A stretch of 49,137 bases of DNA from an uncultured Lentisphaeraceae bacterium. Its GTDB lineage: Bacteria > Verrucomicrobiota > Kiritimatiellia > RFP12 > DVOR01. Made by a program: the position numbers and the translations under genes. The notes under the pieces are model-generated. The model was not told where the DNA came from. It worked only from the letters and a program-made list of their open reading frames with translations, and searched no databases. Shown here one piece after another: positions 1 through 9,115 of the stretch (the first letter of the stretch is position 1; each line of letters begins with the position of its first letter). The DNA lies in assembly GCA_937892925.1 (NCBI GenBank), contig CALBHX010000066.1, forward strand, positions 1 through 49,137. The letters run 5' to 3'.

Positions 1-60
1 GCGGGGGTATGAGATAGGGTGTTTTGTTCGGATCGTTTGACGATTGTGCACTTTGATATA

Positions 61-1065
61 ATGGCCGACATGACACGGGAAGCGATTTTGGAATGGCTGA
101 GGGCTCCACAGGCTGAGGCATTATTTGAACGGGCACGAGCGAAACGGGTATGCACGAAGGGGCGTGGTGTGTTTTTACGGGGGTTGATTGAGCTTTCCAG
201 TATTTGCTCGCGTGATTGTCTCTATTGCGGAATGCGTAAAAGTAATCCGCGGGTAGTGCGGTATGCCATGGACGATGAAACGATTCTGGCGTGTGCGCGA
301 CTTGCGGAGCGGTTGCATTTTGGTACGGTGGTGCTTCAAGCGGGGGAATGTGCGGCATTGTGGTCGCGGGAGCGTGTGGCCGAGCTGATTCGTCGGATTA
401 AGGGTGAGACCGGGCAGCGAGTTACGCTTTCGCTTGGGGAACGTTCGGAAGCGGATACGGAGGCTTGGCGTGCGGCTGGAGCGGATCGGTATTTGCTGCG
501 GTTTGAAACGTCAGATCGGGCGTTGTTCGCTCGGATTCATCCGGGAGCCTCGGAGTCAGGGGAACATCCGCGAATGGTGCAGTTGCGGCGGATGAAGGCA
601 CAGGGGTATGAAGTGGGAAGTGGCATTATGCTGGGGCTTCCGGGGCAGCGGCTGGAGTCCGTGGCGGATGATTTGCTGATGTTTCGCGACTTGGCATTGG
701 ATATGGTGGGGTTGGGGCCTTATCTGGTTCATCCGGATACGCCTTTGGGGGTGGACGCCATGCAGTCGGAAGTTCCGGTTTCGGTTGACTTTACATGCCG
801 GTGTTATGCTTTAGCCAGGTTGCTTTTGCCGGAGGCTAATATCCCATCGACAACGGCTTTGTCAACGCTTGATCCCGTGAGGGGGCGTATAGCGGGATTG
901 TCTTCGGGTGCGAACGTATTTATGCCGAATTTGACTCCGGCGGAACTTCGTGCTGGGTATCAGATTTATCCGGGAAAAATCTGTGTGGCGGCACCGGAAG
1001 CGGACAGTTTGGCGGCACTTCAGCGGACGTTTGCACAACTTGGGTTGGAACAGGTTGTGGGTTGA
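61..1065 (+). CDS. hydE: [FeFe]-hydrogenase maturase HydE, radical SAM
   Basis: Radical SAM enzyme that helps build the 2Fe subcluster of the [FeFe]-hydrogenase H-cluster, in the cytoplasm. The CxxxCxxC cluster motif (C49, C53, C56 from the ATG at 61) lies in a segment reading CSRDCLYCGMR, typical of HydE rather than BioB or PylB. Family blocks follow in order: VLQAGE, TLSLGER, DRYLLRFET, GSGIMLGLPGQ, MVGLGPYLVH, STTALSTLDP and a late ANVFMPNLTP. The length of 334 aa is close to the usual 340-360. The frame stays open to a GTG at 19, so the start is uncertain and nothing upstream is visible. HydF, HydG and the hydrogenase itself are not in the window, so the partners must be elsewhere. Confidence 0.87.
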   Translation: MADMTREAILEWLRAPQAEALFERARAKRVCTKGRGVFLRGLIELSSICSRDCLYCGMRKSNPRVVRYAMDDETILACARLAERLHFGTVVLQAGECAALWSRERVAELIRRIKGETGQRVTLSLGERSEADTEAWRAAGADRYLLRFETSDRALFARIHPGASESGEHPRMVQLRRMKAQGYEVGSGIMLGLPGQRLESVADDLLMFRDLALDMVGLGPYLVHPDTPLGVDAMQSEVPVSVDFTCRCYALARLLLPEANIPSTTALSTLDPVRGRIAGLSSGANVFMPNLTPAELRAGYQIYPGKICVAAPEADSLAALQRTFAQLGLEQVVG

Positions 1066-1249
1066 GTTTTTTGTCTACGGGGGAACGCAGGGTTGAAAAC
1101 GGTGTCTTCGGATTGAGCACTCTGGTTAGGAATGGTGTACACTGAGTAACAGAAGCTCGAGAATCGGACGCATCCGAGTGTTGGGGGCGTGTGTATTCAG
1201 GGGCGTTTTGTGCGCGCGTACGGAATTTCAGAAGAGGAGGTGCATCAGC

Positions 1250-2308
1250 ATGAGGCAGAGATATGTTCGGTTGCGGTCTGTGATGTGCGGATGGATTTTA
1301 TTGGGCTTGATGGGATTATCACCCACTTTGGCTGCGGGAGAATCTGCGCTGATGAAGGTGGAGCAGACGTTGAATGTGGTTTATCTGGTGCCGAAGGGAA
1401 TGAATCCGCTTCCTGGATATCGGGCACGGTTGGGGCGTATCCTTCTGGAAATGCGCAACTTTTACAATCGTGAGCTGGAACGAAATGGATCGCCTGCACG
1501 GTTACGGATGCCATTGGATACTCAGTCCGGGTTGGTGGCAGTGGAGGAGATTCGCGGGCAGCATGAGAGGTATCCCTACAAGGGAGGATGGAAGACGGCG
1601 TTACCGGAAGTGGAGGCGTTTTTATCTGCGCATCCGCGCCCGGATCGTTCGGATCGGACGTTGATCATTATTCCAACGGTGGGCAAGCCGGATGTGCCAT
1701 TTTATGGGTTTGGGAAGTTCTGTTTCGCTTTGGATTATGAGGGGTTTGATTGGAAAGATTGTGGACAGAAAACGCCGGAGGGGCGGCGTTTTAAGCCTTG
1801 GTATGGCGGAATGGCGCATGAACTTGGGCATGGGTTAGGGTTGCCGCACACGCATGCTACGAAAAGTCAGGCCAGCCAGTTTGGAACGGCCTTGATGGGA
1901 GCGGGAAACCGAACGTTGGGTTTTTCGCCAACATTTTTGACGCCTGCGGATTGTGCGTTTTTGGAAAGCTCTCCGCCGTGTCGGGTGTTTACTCCGCGCC
2001 CGTTGAGTAAGGCGCAGAATTTCCTGCCTCGGATTGGGCGATGGGAGGGCTCGGTGCGTGTGTTTGGGCGGTTGCCGGAAGGGTGTTCGGTTCGTCGGAT
2101 GGTGGCGGCATATGACAAGGATGAGTTTGGGAGCGTTAATGACAATTATGACGCAGAATCGTTTGTGGTGCCGATTTCAACGGACGGATCGTTTGACTTT
2201 GTGTTCCCTATGGCGGAGATTCATCCGGGAAAAACGGACAAAGTTCAGATTCAACTCCGTCTGATTCATGATGATGGGACGGTGGAGATTTCGCGGCACA
2301 CGCTTTGA
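1250..2308 (+). CDS. Secreted zinc metalloprotease, metzincin-like (HEXXHXXGXXH)
   Basis: Probable exported zinc endopeptidase of unknown substrate. A signal peptide is clear: MRQRYVRLRS, a hydrophobic stretch, then a likely cut after LSPTLAA. The zinc motif is HELGHGLGLPH (H190, E191, H194, H200), the full metzincin signature, followed about 20 residues later by ALMGAGN, a plausible Met-turn. Length 352 aa. The frame is open from 1178, but the ATG at 1250 is preceded by a GAGGAGG Shine-Dalgarno at about 1234 and starts the signal peptide, so it is chosen. The region after the catalytic part has no domain I recognise. It lies upstream of the sulfatase in the same direction; joint action on mucin-like glycoproteins is inference only. 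Confidence 0.75.
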   Translation: MRQRYVRLRSVMCGWILLGLMGLSPTLAAGESALMKVEQTLNVVYLVPKGMNPLPGYRARLGRILLEMRNFYNRELERNGSPARLRMPLDTQSGLVAVEEIRGQHERYPYKGGWKTALPEVEAFLSAHPRPDRSDRTLIIIPTVGKPDVPFYGFGKFCFALDYEGFDWKDCGQKTPEGRRFKPWYGGMAHELGHGLGLPHTHATKSQASQFGTALMGAGNRTLGFSPTFLTPADCAFLESSPPCRVFTPRPLSKAQNFLPRIGRWEGSVRVFGRLPEGCSVRRMVAAYDKDEFGSVNDNYDAESFVVPISTDGSFDFVFPMAEIHPGKTDKVQIQLRLIHDDGTVEISRHTL

Positions 2309-2408
2309 GGATAGGGTGAAGTGTCGAATTGGCTGCGGTTGCAGAGAGTGCGATGATAACGGTGCGTGCCGGATCGGGTACTCTAGGCAGGTGAAAGAGG
2401 ATATTTGG

Positions 2409-3953
2409 ATGATGACACGGCGATCTTTTTTGCGGTCGATGGGATTATTTTCGATGGGTTTAGCGGTGCCTCGAGTTGGGCGTAGTGAAGTTTCTGGGGA
2501 TGGGCGTACAGCGCGAAGACCGAATATTGTCTTTATTCTTGCTGATGACATGGGATGGGGAGATGTCCGCGTGTTAAACCCGGCTTCGCATATTCCAACG
2601 ATTCACCTAGATCGGTTAGCGCGGAGCGGGATTACGTTTACGGATGCGCATGCGGGTTCTGCGGCTTGTACGCCTACGCGTTATGGGCTGATGACGGGGC
2701 GGCATGGGTTTCGGAATGCCGCCTCACAGGGGCGGGTGGTATTGGGTTTTGCGCGCGCCATCTTGGAACCGAAGCGATTGACGCTGCCGATGCTGTTGAA
2801 ACAGCAGGGGTATGAAACAGCATGTTTCGGGAAATGGAATCTGGGCATGGATATGCCAACAACAGATGGGAAACCGCCGAACCACCGTTGGAAGCCAACG
2901 AATATTAACTGGGACGGTGTGATTAGGAATGGGCCGTTGGAGGCAGGATTTGACCGGTTTTACGGGATGCCCGGTTCGTTGGATATGTCACCTTTTGTTT
3001 GGATTGATCAGAACCGGTTTGTTGCACCGGCTGTCGAAACGCGAAAGAATTGGAAGGGGGTTGAGGGGCTTGGAACGCCAGGTTTTCGATTTGAGAAGGC
3101 GTTGCCGGAGGTTGCGCGGAGGACAGTAGACTATATTGAGCAGCATCAGGGAAAGTCAGTTCCCTTCTTTTTGTATATGGCGCTTCCAGCTCCGCATGCG
3201 CCATTAGTACCTCTGTCATCGTATCGGGGGAGGACGGACATTGGCCCGTACGGGGATTATTGTGTTGAGTTGGATGAGCTTGTGGGGCAGGTACTGGATG
3301 CGCTGAAACGAACAGGACAAGCGGAAGATACCTTGATCTGTTTTACTTCGGACAATGGTTTCTGGCGGGTACTGGGTGTGGAGGCTATGGAGGCTAAGGG
3401 CCATTTGCCGAGCGGAGGCTTCCGCGGTTATAAGGCGGAAATACATGAAGGAGGGCATCGTGTACCCTTTTTTGTCAGCTGGCCGAAAGGGATCGAAGCC
3501 GGCAGAATTACGGATGAACCGGTATCCATTTTGGACTGGATGGCAACGGTTGCAGATCTCTTGGGGGTGGATCTGCCAGAGCAGGCAGCGGAGGACAGTT
3601 TGAGTCTGTTGCCAATTTTGGAGAATCGACCGCACTCGCCGATTCATCCGTTTATGGTTCATCACTCAAATAACGGCAGTCTGGCTATTCGACTTGGAAG
3701 ATGGAAGTTTGTCGATTGCCCGTGGGATGGGAACTTTGACTGGCAAAAGCGGTTGCCCAAGGGTTTACAATCCAAGCAATTGCCGCCGGTTCAACTTTAT
3801 GACATGCTGGAAGACCCACATGAGACGACCAATGTGTATGATCGCTATCCAACCGTGGTCAAGGCCTTGCAGGCAATTTTAGCGCGGTGTCGACGCGAAG
3901 GGTTGCGAGCGTTGCGTGGGGTGGATGTGAGTATGGTGCCGCAGACGCGATGA
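2409..3953 (+). CDS. Type I sulfatase, Tat-type export signal
   Basis: Formylglycine-dependent sulfatase (S1 family), probably removing sulfate from a glycan outside the cytoplasm. The N-terminus has a Tat-like signal (TRRSFLRSMG, then a hydrophobic run). Catalytic elements in order: metal ligands in ADDMGWGD, the maturation motif C87-T-P-T-R91 (Cys type, so serviced by FGE or anSME), K142 in GKWNLG, PAPHAP, FTSDNG, and the late Lys and HEGGHRVP block. The usual GKWHLG histidine is Asn here (N144). Length 514 aa is normal. The start is the first of two ATGs at 2409, after a purine-rich GAAAGAGGA; the longer open frame from 2268 overlaps the protease gene and lacks the Tat signal. Substrate unknown; arylsulfatase A-like is the closest general description. 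Confidence 0.88.
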   Translation: MMTRRSFLRSMGLFSMGLAVPRVGRSEVSGDGRTARRPNIVFILADDMGWGDVRVLNPASHIPTIHLDRLARSGITFTDAHAGSAACTPTRYGLMTGRHGFRNAASQGRVVLGFARAILEPKRLTLPMLLKQQGYETACFGKWNLGMDMPTTDGKPPNHRWKPTNINWDGVIRNGPLEAGFDRFYGMPGSLDMSPFVWIDQNRFVAPAVETRKNWKGVEGLGTPGFRFEKALPEVARRTVDYIEQHQGKSVPFFLYMALPAPHAPLVPLSSYRGRTDIGPYGDYCVELDELVGQVLDALKRTGQAEDTLICFTSDNGFWRVLGVEAMEAKGHLPSGGFRGYKAEIHEGGHRVPFFVSWPKGIEAGRITDEPVSILDWMATVADLLGVDLPEQAAEDSLSLLPILENRPHSPIHPFMVHHSNNGSLAIRLGRWKFVDCPWDGNFDWQKRLPKGLQSKQLPPVQLYDMLEDPHETTNVYDRYPTVVKALQAILARCRREGLRALRGVDVSMVPQTR

Positions 3954-4033
3954 GTGTGTAGGCGCAAAGAGAACAGTGCTGCTCTTCGTATGTGTTTCGG
4001 GGGCGCGTAGGGTGCGGTGCGGGTTTAGACGCG

Positions 4034-4636
4034 TTAATCGCCCAGACCGTAAGTTTTATTGATTCCCTGGATAACCATGCCTACGGCTAGGCAGGTCAAT
4101 AATAGCCCCATGAGGGATTCTAGGGCGTTGAGTCCGCGCGAACCCAGGATTTTCGAGAGGGGACGCCCACAAAGCATAATTCCGGTTTGAATGCTCCAAG
4201 CTAGGAGGATGGCCAAAAGGCAGTTGGGGAGCGTGGCTTGTTCAACGCTTCCCCGCAACGTTGACAGAATGGCGATGAGGCCTGGGCCGCAGATGAGCGG
4301 AATGGCAAGAGGGACGATGAAGGGTTCATCGGTTGGGGCTTGGGTGTCTTCCGAAAGAGAGGAGAAGACCATTTTGATGCCGGTCAGGAAAAGGATCAGA
4401 CCGCCGGCGATGGAGAGTGTCCCGGCCTGGATGTGAAGCAAACCAAAGAAAGCTTGGCCGACTAGAAGAGCCAAAAGCATAGCACCCAGTGCGAAACAGA
4501 GTTCTCGAAAGATAACGCGAGAGAGACGCTGTGGAGGAACGTTCCGCAGGGTGGCCATAAAGACCGGTAGATTCCCGAAGGGATCCATAAGCATGAGAAA
4601 AAGCAAGGCCGTTTGGTAGATGAAAGCGAAGTTCAT
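4034..4636 (-). CDS. MarC family integral membrane protein
   Basis: Inner-membrane protein of the MarC/UPF0056 family, whose molecular function is not settled. About six hydrophobic segments are visible. The family-typical N-terminal block MDPFGNLPVF lies in the first segment, followed by the Arg-rich loop RLSRVIFREL and the LFLTGIKM block. Length 200 aa is typical. It is the last gene of the long minus-strand run. Its ATG overlaps the rluD stop by 4 bases (ATGA), so the two are probably translationally coupled. The run ends at the convergent sulfatase gene, with about 80 bases between the stops and no strong terminator visible. Confidence 0.85.
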   Translation of the reverse strand: MNFAFIYQTALLFLMLMDPFGNLPVFMATLRNVPPQRLSRVIFRELCFALGAMLLALLVGQAFFGLLHIQAGTLSIAGGLILFLTGIKMVFSSLSEDTQAPTDEPFIVPLAIPLICGPGLIAILSTLRGSVEQATLPNCLLAILLAWSIQTGIMLCGRPLSKILGSRGLNALESLMGLLLTCLAVGMVIQGINKTYGLGD

Positions 4637-5682
4637 GAGGAAATGAATGGAGATATGGGGAAGATGGTGGGGAGGCGAGCTTCTACAGCATCCATGTGGC
4701 GTAGAAGCGTATCGGTTAGGTAGGGGGCGAAGTCTTCAGGGAAAGGTGCACAAAAGTGCATGATTTCCCCAGATAGGGGGTGCGGTAAAATGAGGGTGCG
4801 CGCGTGAAGAAGCTGCCGGCGTGGCGGGATGGCTAACCGATGATCCAGGGTGGATTTCCCGTAGATGGTGTCGCCCACAATGGGGGTTCCGAGGGAGGCC
4901 ATGTGGACGCGAATTTGATGGGTTCTTCCAGTTTCGATACGGCAACTTACGGCACTGAGTGCTTGGGGAAGTTCGGCAAGTTTTTGCCAATGTGTGATGG
5001 CTCGTTTTCCACCCGTGCGCAGAACAGCCATTTTTTGGCGGTTGGAGGGTGAGCGGCCGATGAGGTTGTCGAGTGTTCCCTCGAGGGGAGGGGAACCGTG
5101 CACGATGGCGATGTAGTGTTTCGTCAGGGTATGTGTTGCGAAGGTTTGCTGCAGAGCCTGTAAGGCCTGCTCGGTTTTGGCCGCGACAAGGATTCCAGAG
5201 GTATCCATGTCAAGTCGATGTACAATCCCTGGGCGCTTTTCTCCTCCGATCCCCGGCAGATTTGGGCAATGGAAAAGGAGTGCATGGACAAGAGTTCCGT
5301 GGTTATGTCCGCAGGCGGGGTGAACAACGAGACCTGGCGGCTTGTTGATGACAATGATGGCATCATCTTCGTAGAGGATATTGAGGGGGATATTTTCGGG
5401 CTTGAGCGTAGTTGTTTCCGCTGGCGGCAATGTGAGCATGAGTGTCATGCCTGGTATTGGCGGCATGGAGAGTTTCCGAATGGGCTGCCCTGAAGCGGAA
5501 GAAAGATATCCCTGGCGCATGAGCGCCTGAATACGGGAGCGGGTCAATTCGGGAAGCTGGGCGGTAAGCCACTGATCTAGCCGTCGGGCGTCTACACTGC
5601 CTGGAATGGTTAGCGTGAAGACCTCCGCCTCGGGTTCAGGCTCTGCTGATGAAATGGGGTGAATGAGAGGAGGGGATGTCAT
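4633..5682 (-). CDS. rluD: RluA/RluD-family 23S rRNA pseudouridine synthase
   Basis: Converts specific uridines in large-subunit rRNA to pseudouridine. An N-terminal S4-like RNA-binding domain (RRLDQWLTAQLPELTRSRIQ) is followed by the catalytic domain, with VHPACGHNHGTLVHALL and the signature HRLDMDTSG carrying the catalytic Asp; a C-terminal RTHQIRVHMASLG block confirms the family. Length 349 aa. The chosen ATG at 5682 overlaps the truA stop as ATGA; the longer open frame to 5742 would lie inside truA. The 23S subtype (RluD rather than RluC) is judged from S4 plus length and is less certain than the family. Two rRNA/tRNA modification enzymes in a row suggest shared expression. Confidence 0.87.
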   Translation of the reverse strand: MTSPPLIHPISSAEPEPEAEVFTLTIPGSVDARRLDQWLTAQLPELTRSRIQALMRQGYLSSASGQPIRKLSMPPIPGMTLMLTLPPAETTTLKPENIPLNILYEDDAIIVINKPPGLVVHPACGHNHGTLVHALLFHCPNLPGIGGEKRPGIVHRLDMDTSGILVAAKTEQALQALQQTFATHTLTKHYIAIVHGSPPLEGTLDNLIGRSPSNRQKMAVLRTGGKRAITHWQKLAELPQALSAVSCRIETGRTHQIRVHMASLGTPIVGDTIYGKSTLDHRLAIPPRRQLLHARTLILPHPLSGEIMHFCAPFPEDFAPYLTDTLLRHMDAVEARLPTIFPISPFISS

Positions 5683-6497
5683 GGGTTGTTTTTTCTCTGC
5701 AGTGGTGCGGCATACCAAACGTGCCACAAGAAGAGTCCACATGCCGGGGCGGAAGGGACACGTGCGGTTCGAGGCGTTCCAGGGGTGAGCAGAGTGAGTA
5801 CCTGTTCCGGGGTTTCCTGCCCAGAACCAACGCGCAGGAGGAACCCGACAAGGCTTCGAACCATCTTATAAAGAAAGCCATTTCCTTGGACGCGGAAACA
5901 GAGTTGTGAGCCGCATTTGGAGATTTGGAAGCTGTAGATGGTGCGCACGGTACTTTCAATTGGACGATTCGGATTGGCGGAGAAAGCGGCAAAGTCATGT
6001 TCGCCGATGAAATGTGCGGCGGCATGTTGCATGGCTTCAAGGTTCAGCGGCTTGACGATGTGTGCATGATAAAGACGTTTGGTTGGGGGCATTAGACGTG
6101 TGTTCCAAACGTAATAACGATATTCTTTTCGGATGGCAGAAAACCTGGCGTGGAATGCTGGTGAGACTTCGCGACAGGAGAGAATTCGGATGTCTTGTGG
6201 AAGTCGACCATGGGCATTCAGTGCCATTTTGAGGCTGTGGGTGGACATTCTTGTGATGAGGTCGCAATGGAATACTTGGCCTTTTGCATGAACTCCATGG
6301 TCGGTTCTTCCGCTTGCATGAATCTCGACAGCGTTTGTTTTAACGATCCCGGCAAGTACAGTCTCAATCGTTTCTTGCAGGCTGGCATATCCGGGCTGTG
6401 TTTGCCACCCAAAATAATGCGTGCCATCGTAGGCGCAAACCATTCGGAAGCGGCGAGGCTTTAGTGGTGATGGGGCGGAGTGTAAAGGTGGCTTCAT
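5679..6497 (-). CDS. truA: tRNA pseudouridine(38-40) synthase TruA
   Basis: Makes pseudouridine at positions 38-40 of the tRNA anticodon stem-loop. The catalytic Asp is in ASGRTDHGVHA near residue 65. The family blocks AYDGTHYFGWQ near the start, EYRYYVWN, HDFAAFSA and GNGFLYKMVRSLVGFLL are all present. Length 272 aa is typical. The start at 6497 follows the end of the radical SAM gene by only 23 bases, and the gene couples to rluD by an ATGA overlap. The protein is unusually rich in Pro, His and Ser at the N-terminus, in line with the C-rich coding strand of this block. Confidence 0.93.
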   Translation of the reverse strand: MKPPLHSAPSPLKPRRFRMVCAYDGTHYFGWQTQPGYASLQETIETVLAGIVKTNAVEIHASGRTDHGVHAKGQVFHCDLITRMSTHSLKMALNAHGRLPQDIRILSCREVSPAFHARFSAIRKEYRYYVWNTRLMPPTKRLYHAHIVKPLNLEAMQHAAAHFIGEHDFAAFSANPNRPIESTVRTIYSFQISKCGSQLCFRVQGNGFLYKMVRSLVGFLLRVGSGQETPEQVLTLLTPGTPRTARVPSAPACGLFLWHVWYAAPLQRKNNP

Positions 6498-6520
6498 TGT
6501 TGAAAATGGCGGAGTGAATA

Positions 6521-7465
6521 TTAGACGTGGAAGCGTGGTGTACTTTGTGCCAATGCTCTGGCAAGGCAGGCTCGTCCACCATGTAATTGGGCAAAAAGCG
6601 GGCTTGAAAGATAGGTTTTGGGGAGGTCAAAATCAAAGTGGTGTAAATCTCCGCCATTTTCTGGGAAGAAGCCGCAAGGGCGTAGCTGCCCGACGTGAGA
6701 CAGAAAACAAAAGCCTGCTCCGGCCATGCATCCATTGAAACGACTGTGTGGGGGAAGTCTTCTTTTTTCTGCAATAGACAAAACGGAAGGTTCACAAGTT
6801 ACGTGGACAGGAAGTGTACCTTCGGCATCTAAATCGAGAATGGTCTGAAGAGCCGTTTCAGTTTCCTCCTGCGTTAGGCATTGCTGCGCGATGGCCTCTC
6901 CACGTCCAATGGGCACCAGAAAGAAGTAGTCTATGCGTGTGGCACCATGTTGAAATGCAAAATTGCGCATTTGCCTTAGGGAAGTCAGCGAGTTTCGAGT
7001 TACACAGTGATTGATTTGAAATGGAAGTTCAATGGAATGTGCAGCCTGAAGTGCTTGGCAGGCGAAGTCGAATGCACCAGGAACGCCCCGGAAAGTATCA
7101 TGTGAGGCGGCATCCGGGCCATCGATACTGATGGAAAGTGCGCGAATCCCTGCCACTTTCAAAGAAAGGAGACGTTCTTTGGTCGCAAAACGTCCGCAGG
7201 GAGCAAGAACGCACGGGAAGCCACGGGTCGCTGCATAGGAGACGATGGCTTCCAAATCGGGGCGATACATGGGTTCGCCTCCAGTAAAAATGATAAGTGG
7301 ATGCGCTTGAATGGTATGCAGTGATTCAATGACACGGAAACACTCTTGGGTGGTCAATTCCTGGCAGTAGGATTCGTCTCGGGAGGCTCCGCGGCAATGT
7401 TTGCAAGCCATGGGACAGCGACGGGTAAGTTCCCAGGCAAGGACGCGAATGGGTAAATCACACAT
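6521..7465 (-). CDS. AhbD/NirJ-like radical SAM protein with half a SPASM domain
   Basis: Radical SAM enzyme related to the AhbD/NirJ haem-synthesis and PqqE peptide-modification group; substrate unknown. The cluster motif is CPMACKHC in WELTRRCPMACKHCRGAS, followed by FTGGEP (SAM binding) and SISIDG. The C-terminal GCMAGAGFCFLSHVGQLRPC keeps the first SPASM cysteines (Cys...GxxxxC), but the protein ends about 30 residues later without the usual distal CxxCxxxxxC cysteines. Neither of the other two frames supplies them before truA starts. Length 314 aa versus about 350 or more for SPASM relatives. The start at 7465 overlaps the HAD gene by 8 bases; a longer start at 7480 is possible. No haem genes or small peptide gene are adjacent. 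Confidence 0.75.
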   Translation of the reverse strand: MCDLPIRVLAWELTRRCPMACKHCRGASRDESYCQELTTQECFRVIESLHTIQAHPLIIFTGGEPMYRPDLEAIVSYAATRGFPCVLAPCGRFATKERLLSLKVAGIRALSISIDGPDAASHDTFRGVPGAFDFACQALQAAHSIELPFQINHCVTRNSLTSLRQMRNFAFQHGATRIDYFFLVPIGRGEAIAQQCLTQEETETALQTILDLDAEGTLPVHVTCEPSVLSIAEKRRLPPHSRFNGCMAGAGFCFLSHVGQLRPCGFFPENGGDLHHFDFDLPKTYLSSPLFAQLHGGRACLARALAQSTPRFHV

Positions 7466-8132
7466 GGCAAAGACGCTCAATTTTGGCTAGGGCAAGAGAC
7501 GGGTCGTTGAATCCGTCAACCAGATCGTCCGCACCGGCAATACGCAGGGTGTCGGCATCTACCCACCCGGTTGTTACCGCTAGGCAACGAACGCCGATGG
7601 CGTGCGCAGCCTGAACATCTTTTGTCGTGTCTCCGATAAGGAGTTTTGCTGAGGCTCCTAGTGTGTGGGCACGGGTTTGGGCAATTTTTGCAATCATGTC
7701 TCGATTTTCGTGGTCGGTGGCATATGCACCGAAAGAAAAGTATGGAGCGAGTTCTGCGTGGAGCAGTTTTGCCCATGCAATGGAACGGATGTTTCCGGTT
7801 ACGACTCCGAGCAGGTATCCTTGAGACTGAAGCTTTTTCAAGAGTGAGCGTACACCAGGGTAAACGATCAGGGGACCTTGTTTCAGACGTGGCTCCAGGC
7901 GTTTGGTTAATTCAATAAAGAAGTGCTCTTCTCGTGCGGGAGTAGAGGGAATTCCAGCAGTCTGAGCAAGAGAACGAATGACGGCCGTGTCGGTAGCACC
8001 TACGAATGAAATGGTTGAAAGATCTACAGGCGTTCCGTAAGCAGCCTGAAAGGCTTCAGCGAAAGCTGGACGGCCAAGCCCTTTTGCATAGAGTAGGGTG
8101 CCGTCAATGTCAAAGAGAAGTGCGGATTTCAT
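7458..8132 (-). CDS. HAD-superfamily phosphatase (phosphoglycolate phosphatase-like)
   Basis: Probable small-molecule phosphatase. The HAD motifs appear in order: FDIDGTLLY (motif I, nucleophile Asp8 and acid Asp10), VVTGN (motif II), a conserved Lys region and GDTTKDVQAA (motif III). The helical cap sits between motifs I and II. Length 224 aa. This layout resembles Gph, but the exact substrate cannot be read from sequence. The start overlaps the end of the alpha/beta hydrolase gene by 23 bases and the stop overlaps the radical SAM start, so it sits inside a coupled operon. Confidence 0.82.
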   Translation of the reverse strand: MKSALLFDIDGTLLYAKGLGRPAFAEAFQAAYGTPVDLSTISFVGATDTAVIRSLAQTAGIPSTPAREEHFFIELTKRLEPRLKQGPLIVYPGVRSLLKKLQSQGYLLGVVTGNIRSIAWAKLLHAELAPYFSFGAYATDHENRDMIAKIAQTRAHTLGASAKLLIGDTTKDVQAAHAIGVRCLAVTTGWVDADTLRIAGADDLVDGFNDPSLALAKIERLCHV

Positions 8133-9114
8133 TGGGAAGCGTTTGAATCAGGGTGGAGAGATCGGATTGCCAGTCTGCCGCATTGGTGAGTGCATGGCTG
8201 GCTGTAGGATTGGTTGCCCAACGGCAAGTCGCAGCGGGGAACAACCGAAGTGTTGCTGATGTGTCAACCACGGTATCGTGATAAGGTAAGAGCAGGGTAA
8301 TTGGGCACGAAAGATTGAGGTGCCGTAATCGTTTTGGCATTTTCAGCATCGCGGCAAAGGTTTTTTTCAGAATGACTCGTCGGACACGATAATGCCCGCA
8401 TGGGGAGCCCTTTGCTCTCCGATTAGCGGGGAATCCGGTTGGCATCATGTCTCCCCAAAAGAGCAGACGATAAAAGAAAAAAAGGAGATTGACTATGTGA
8501 GAACCGAGAAAGGGTGCGCAGAAAGGCGCCAACAAAAACAATGCATCGGGCGGGGCCTGTTCTGCGGCAACTGCGGCAATAGCTCCACCGAGCGAATGCC
8601 CCCACAAGGTAACAACGGTATGTTGTTTTCGTGCCTGATGGAGAATACGCACAATTTCCGAAATCCAGGCGTCGGCTCCAACATCATGAGAGATGAGTGG
8701 GACAATAACGAACCATCCATGTTGTGCCAACCAGAAAGCTTGCCTGCGCCAAGCCTCAGGCGTGTCTGCAAATCCATGGATAAGAATCGCGCAACGGCGG
8801 GAAGCCTTATTCCCGAGTGTATAACCTACTGCAGGCGGACATTTTTCATGATCACAAGGGATAAGAAGTCCTTCCAAAAAGAAGATACGTACACTTTGCA
8901 GGGCAGCGAACAGTGCGGCTGCAAATAACAGCGTGAGGTATCCTACAGACAATTGATTAAAGAATACATATCCAAGAGTGCAACATGCGGTGCTAAAAAA
9001 TAGAAACCATAGACTACGTCCAAGCCAGAACCGCGCTTTCAACGGCGCCTTCGGCTTGGCGGTGCTGGAGAGCGCAGTTGTTTGGATTGGTTGAGTCAAC
9101 CACTTGTTACGCAT
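8110..9114 (-). CDS. Membrane-anchored alpha/beta hydrolase
   Basis: Serine hydrolase of unknown substrate, probably held at the inner membrane. Two hydrophobic helices near the N-terminus (SLWFLFFSTACCTLGYVFF and LTLLFAAALFAAL) precede the hydrolase fold. The oxyanion region is ILIHGFADTPEAW and the nucleophile elbow is GHSLGGA. An Asp in PYHDTVVD and a His in ASHALT are likely triad partners. Length 334 aa. The ATG at 9114 starts one base after the yggS stop and is preferred to upstream in-frame starts that lie inside yggS. The HG-x-D/T and GHSLGG pattern resembles monoglyceride or carboxyl esterases, but this is only a fold-level guess. Confidence 0.72.
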   Translation of the reverse strand: MRNKWLTQPIQTTALSSTAKPKAPLKARFWLGRSLWFLFFSTACCTLGYVFFNQLSVGYLTLLFAAALFAALQSVRIFFLEGLLIPCDHEKCPPAVGYTLGNKASRRCAILIHGFADTPEAWRRQAFWLAQHGWFVIVPLISHDVGADAWISEIVRILHQARKQHTVVTLWGHSLGGAIAAVAAEQAPPDALFLLAPFCAPFLGSHIVNLLFFFYRLLFWGDMMPTGFPANRRAKGSPCGHYRVRRVILKKTFAAMLKMPKRLRHLNLSCPITLLLPYHDTVVDTSATLRLFPAATCRWATNPTASHALTNAADWQSDLSTLIQTLPNEIRTSL

Positions 9115-9115
9115 C

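Noticed and set aside
6497..6620. Frameshift as the reason for the short SPASM domain
   Set aside because: The other two frames of this stretch were read and contain no CxxC cluster, so a simple frameshift does not restore the domain.
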